21,007 nucleotides of DNA. It comes from Chara braunii. Its lineage: Eukaryota; Streptophyta; Charophyceae; Charales; Characeae. The notes below the pieces were generated by a model. The model did no database searches, was not told the origin of the DNA, and worked only from the letters and a program-made list of their open reading frames with translations. The position numbers and the translations under genes are program-made. Shown here one piece after another: positions 18,826 to 21,007 of the stretch (positions within the stretch are counted from its first letter, which is position 1; every line of letters begins with the position of its first letter). The stretch spans positions 202,019 to 223,025 of the forward strand of contig BFEA01000763.1 in assembly GCA_003427395.1 (NCBI GenBank), in the 5' to 3' direction.

Positions 18826-18929
18826 CAGTCTCCCCCGAATACAACGCACGGTCATTATAACTAAATTTAGACTGAAAGATAGACCAAATTCAGCTATAAT
18901 GGCCGTGCGTTGTATTCGGGGGAAGACTG
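18826..18929. mobile_element. TA-flanked inverted-repeat element (MITE), copy 3
   Basis: 104 bp with about 45 bp arms. The left arm begins CAGTCTCCCCCGAATACAAC and the right arm ends GTTGTATTCGGGGGAAGACTG minus its first base. Both continue inward through GCACGG and ATTATA. TA lies at 18824-18825 and 18930-18931. It is clearly the same family as the 17402-17506 element and better preserved, so its arms give a cleaner view of the family ends. No coding capacity. Confidence 0.88.
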
Positions 18930-18931
18930 TA

Positions 18932-19430
18932 GTGACCGCTCTTACCGTTCTTTCACTTTCTTTTTCCCTTGTTCTCACCTAGGGGATTTAATTTTTCACT
19001 GCAGTAACAGTTGTGGAATATGCACTAGAATGTTGCGGCCCACTAGAATGGCGGCCCCTAGCTTCTGAACCCCTGCTCCACTGTGGGAGGTGGAGAAGCG
19101 GAGGATCCGAGGAGTAAAATTGAAGATTGTTTTTCGAAGGGCCTACGCCCCGAAGAGTACGCTCCACGTATTAACGACACGGGCGCGGACTATGTCTCAG
19201 ACTGAGTGGCTGTCAAGAAGGATATCTACGAGATCTAAGCAAAATTAAATGTCTCAGAGAACATGTTGTCTCATCTCAGTTTGGTTTCGACTCTACCTCC
19301 CTCGCGCTGCCTCAGTGAAAATAGGCTTATTAGGACATACGAGGCTGGTTGAACGTTTTCGAAGGACATCAATGCTCCACCACGACTGGGAGTATTACTA
19401 GGTGTTTTTCGTTGTATCAACTCAGGGCGT
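18932..19430. other. Gene-free stretch
   Basis: Nothing recognisable apart from a short tandem duplication at 19023-19056 (CACTAGAATG followed by GCGGCC, twice). Confidence 0.4.
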
Positions 19431-19471
19431 TTTTTTTTTTTTTTTTTTTTNTTTTTTTTTAAGTGTTTTTT
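19430..19471. repeat. Poly-T tract with one N
   Basis: About 40 T with an ambiguous base at 19451. The tract length is likely unreliable in the assembly. Confidence 0.9.
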
Positions 19472-20053
19472 GTTGTGAAGGATGTGACCTCGTCACTTTT
19501 GTGGCCACCGTGAGGGAGATGGCGATGTGACGGTGGATGCTGAGAAAGGGAACATACAAAGTCAAAATGGACAGGAGAAAGTACGCAGTTTACTTTTTTA
19601 ATTAGACCCTGGCTGGATGTCTGAAAATGAGTTCTGTTGAGTGGCGTGAAGTCCAGAAGTTTTGCTAGTTTTTTTGGCTCTTGAAGTTTGGGGTTAAGGT
19701 CACTCATGTCCCGGTGTCTGTTTTCCTCCACTAAGACATTTTCTTGAGGAATTAGAAAATCATTTCAAAGTTTTCAGACTGGTAAAATATATTGAAAATC
19801 CACAATGCTTAATTATACGTCTATTGCCCCAGATCTTTGGGTCGTTTGTTGTGATCTAGAATCTTCGGCCAGAGATTGGTACAAATGCAATCTGCTGATC
19901 ATCAATATGGAGAATCATGGCTCTGTGAGTCTGTGGAACAAGAAGTGTTCGCATGTTCAGATTCCTTCTAATGCAGGACATGTCTATGCTACTTCCACAC
20001 ACAGGAAGATTTGTCTTGTCCAATAATTAAAAAACGGGGGTAACTAGGCCGCA
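19472..20053. other. Gene-free stretch with short unrecognised open frames
   Basis: A 73-codon + strand frame (19805-20026, starting MLNYTSIAPDLWVVC) and a 90-codon - strand frame (19459-19731) are open, but neither resembles a family I know. Their lengths are within chance expectation for this composition. Confidence 0.3.
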
Positions 20054-20083
20054 GACACAAATTTAAATGACACAAATTTAAAG
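20054..20083 (+). repeat. 15 bp tandem duplication
   Basis: GACACAAATTTAAAT at 20054-20068 is followed immediately by GACACAAATTTAAAG at 20069-20083, ending one base before the left arm of the long inverted repeat. Confidence 0.85.
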
Positions 20084-20084
20084 C

Positions 20085-20190
20085 AGTTTCTGAATGCATT
20101 TCAAAGTTCAAACTACCGTTTCGCAGTCCACTCTGGTCGAAACTGCGCTTCTGCCGAGTTTGTAACTGCAGTTCAGTCAGGCACGTGGCC

Positions 20191-20229
<39 letters not shown>

Positions 20230-20459
20230 ACTCGGGGGTGGCCGAGGCATCTCAGCCCGTGTCTCAGCCACACGAAGAGATGCCTTGGAAACGTCCGAGA
20301 GAGAGAAAAAAAAAAAAAAAAAAAAAGGCCAAGTGCCTGACTGAACTGCAGTTACAAACTCTGCGGTGCAACTTTTCTGCAAAGCAGAGTTTCGACTGCA
20401 TTGTATACTTCGGACCGGACTGGACTGCGAAACGGCAGTTTCAAATGCATTTAGAAACT
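20085..20459. mobile_element. Long imperfect inverted repeat with poly-T and poly-A arms (fold-back element)
   Basis: The outer ends AGTTTCTGAATGCATTT (20085) and AAATGCATTTAGAAACT (ending 20459) are reverse complements with one mismatch. Moving inward, CCGTTTCGCAGTCCA pairs with TGGACTGCGAAACGG. A perfect 29 bp match pairs 20156-20184 with 20333-20361. A 37 T run (20192-20228) faces a 21 A run (20306-20326), and GGCATCTC near 20247 faces GAGATGCC near 20277. The spacer is only about 22 bp. The left arm lacks some 30 bp present in the right arm. The transcript of either strand would be a long hairpin. No clear target-site duplication or gene was found. Confidence 0.8.
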
Positions 20460-20883
20460 CGAACCATGATTGCGCCCTAGTTTTCTCTTAAAAAAAAAAA
20501 AAAAATCAGAGAAGGACATCAGAAGGAGGACCTACACAAGGAGTTTCAACACATGACGACGTGCTTTCTGAGTATATAGCATGAAGGCTGCTGCTGACGA
20601 TTCCAAGCCCCCCCTCCCCCCTTTGAAGGATGACATGTCATCACAGGATATGGGGTCACCGTGATGGAAATAGCCCCCCCCCCCATTATGATGTGGGAAA
20701 TTTCCGAAGAAAAAATCCCAATCGAAAGAAGATTTTAAAGCCTTCTCCCTCTTTGGCGAAGGCGAAAGTTGCTGATGAAGAAATGGTTTTGGAAGTCCAG
20801 AAAGAACAGCCCTCTCCCTCGGGGGAGAGAGGATAAAAAAATATGATATAAATTAGAGGAAACTGCTCCGGAGTCACACTTTT
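20460..20883. other. Gene-free stretch with homopolymers and a short hairpin
   Basis: Contains A15-16 near 20491-20505, C-rich runs near 20609-20620 and 20673-20684, and an inverted repeat CCTCTCCCTCGGGGGAGAG near 20811-20829. A 68-codon frame (20630-20836) is Lys/Pro/Ser-rich and unrecognised. Confidence 0.35.
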
Positions 20884-21007
20884 AGTTCAATATAAGCAGG
20901 TAAAACACGTCATGGCAACATGAACGTCGTCGTAGTTCAGATAGGCAAGAAAAACACTTAATGGCAACATCCTCGTCGTCCAAGTTCAAATCGGCAAAAA
21001 AAGCATC
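20884..21007 (+). repeat. Tandem repeat, ~50 bp unit, running off the right edge
   Basis: AGTTCAA/G starts units at 20884, 20934 and 20983. Each contains a GGCAAGAAAAACAC-like stretch, ATGGCAACAT and CGTCGTCG-like sequence. Two full and one partial unit are visible and differ by about 20-25 percent, so this is the edge of an older or diverged array. Confidence 0.85.

Noticed and set aside
18362-18982. 206-codon plus-strand open frame
   Set aside because: It spans one inverted-repeat element, a 43 bp tandem duplication and another inverted-repeat element, so it is an accidental frame through repeats.
20811-20837. Hairpin followed by an A run, resembling an intrinsic terminator
   Set aside because: The setting is eukaryotic, the run is A and not T on this strand, and no transcript ends here that I can support.
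1-21007. tRNA, rRNA or snRNA genes
   Set aside because: No cloverleaf with conserved A/B boxes and no rRNA core sequence was recognised on either strand.

Overview
This looks like nuclear DNA of a eukaryote, most likely a metazoan. The reasons are a 10.5 kb satellite array, a split coding region with a plausible GT-AG intron, short TA-flanked inverted-repeat elements, a long (CT)n microsatellite, homopolymer tracts and no bacterial-style gene packing. The one recognisable gene belongs to a transposon-like family that I recall as DUF7869 and remember from corals, sponges and other invertebrates. I cannot name the species. Four isolated N bases (2692, 15407, 15413, 19451) mark unresolved positions.

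Layout. (1) 1-10490: about 104 head-to-tail copies of a ~101 bp monomer. Two interspersed subtypes (A and B) form higher-order blocks, and the copies become more degenerate towards the right edge. (2) 10491-11420: 5' flank with three degenerate copies of a GCGGGAAA-containing unit. (3) 11421-15639, + strand: a decayed DUF7869-type gene. Exon 1 is 11421-12554, the inferred intron is 12555-14020, and exon 2 is 14021-15639. It carries a frameshift and three or four in-frame stops. (4) 15640-16560: 3' flank containing six copies of a TTATAGGACTATAA palindrome, mostly exactly 161 bp apart. Longer versions of the same palindrome recur through the intron. (5) 16561-17400: little content apart from a 70 bp CT microsatellite and a weak exon-like open frame. 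(6) 17402-18929: three TA-flanked inverted-repeat elements (105, 244 and 104 bp) that share a CCCCCGAA/AACGC/GTTGTATTCG vocabulary, with short duplications between them. (7) 18930-20050: no recognisable gene; poly-T tract. (8) 20085-20459: a long imperfect inverted repeat with poly-T in one arm and poly-A in the other. (9) 20884-21007: the start of a second tandem array (~50 bp unit) that runs off the right edge.

How the parts relate. Within 10.5-16.6 kb the coding exons are islands and most of the surrounding noncoding DNA is tandemly repeated. The palindrome shared by intron and 3' flank suggests that these arrays belong to the element itself, for example as protein-binding sites of a DDE-like recombinase. 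That is inference. The gene as it stands cannot make a full-length protein without recoding. The inverted-repeat elements further right look non-autonomous and carry no gene.
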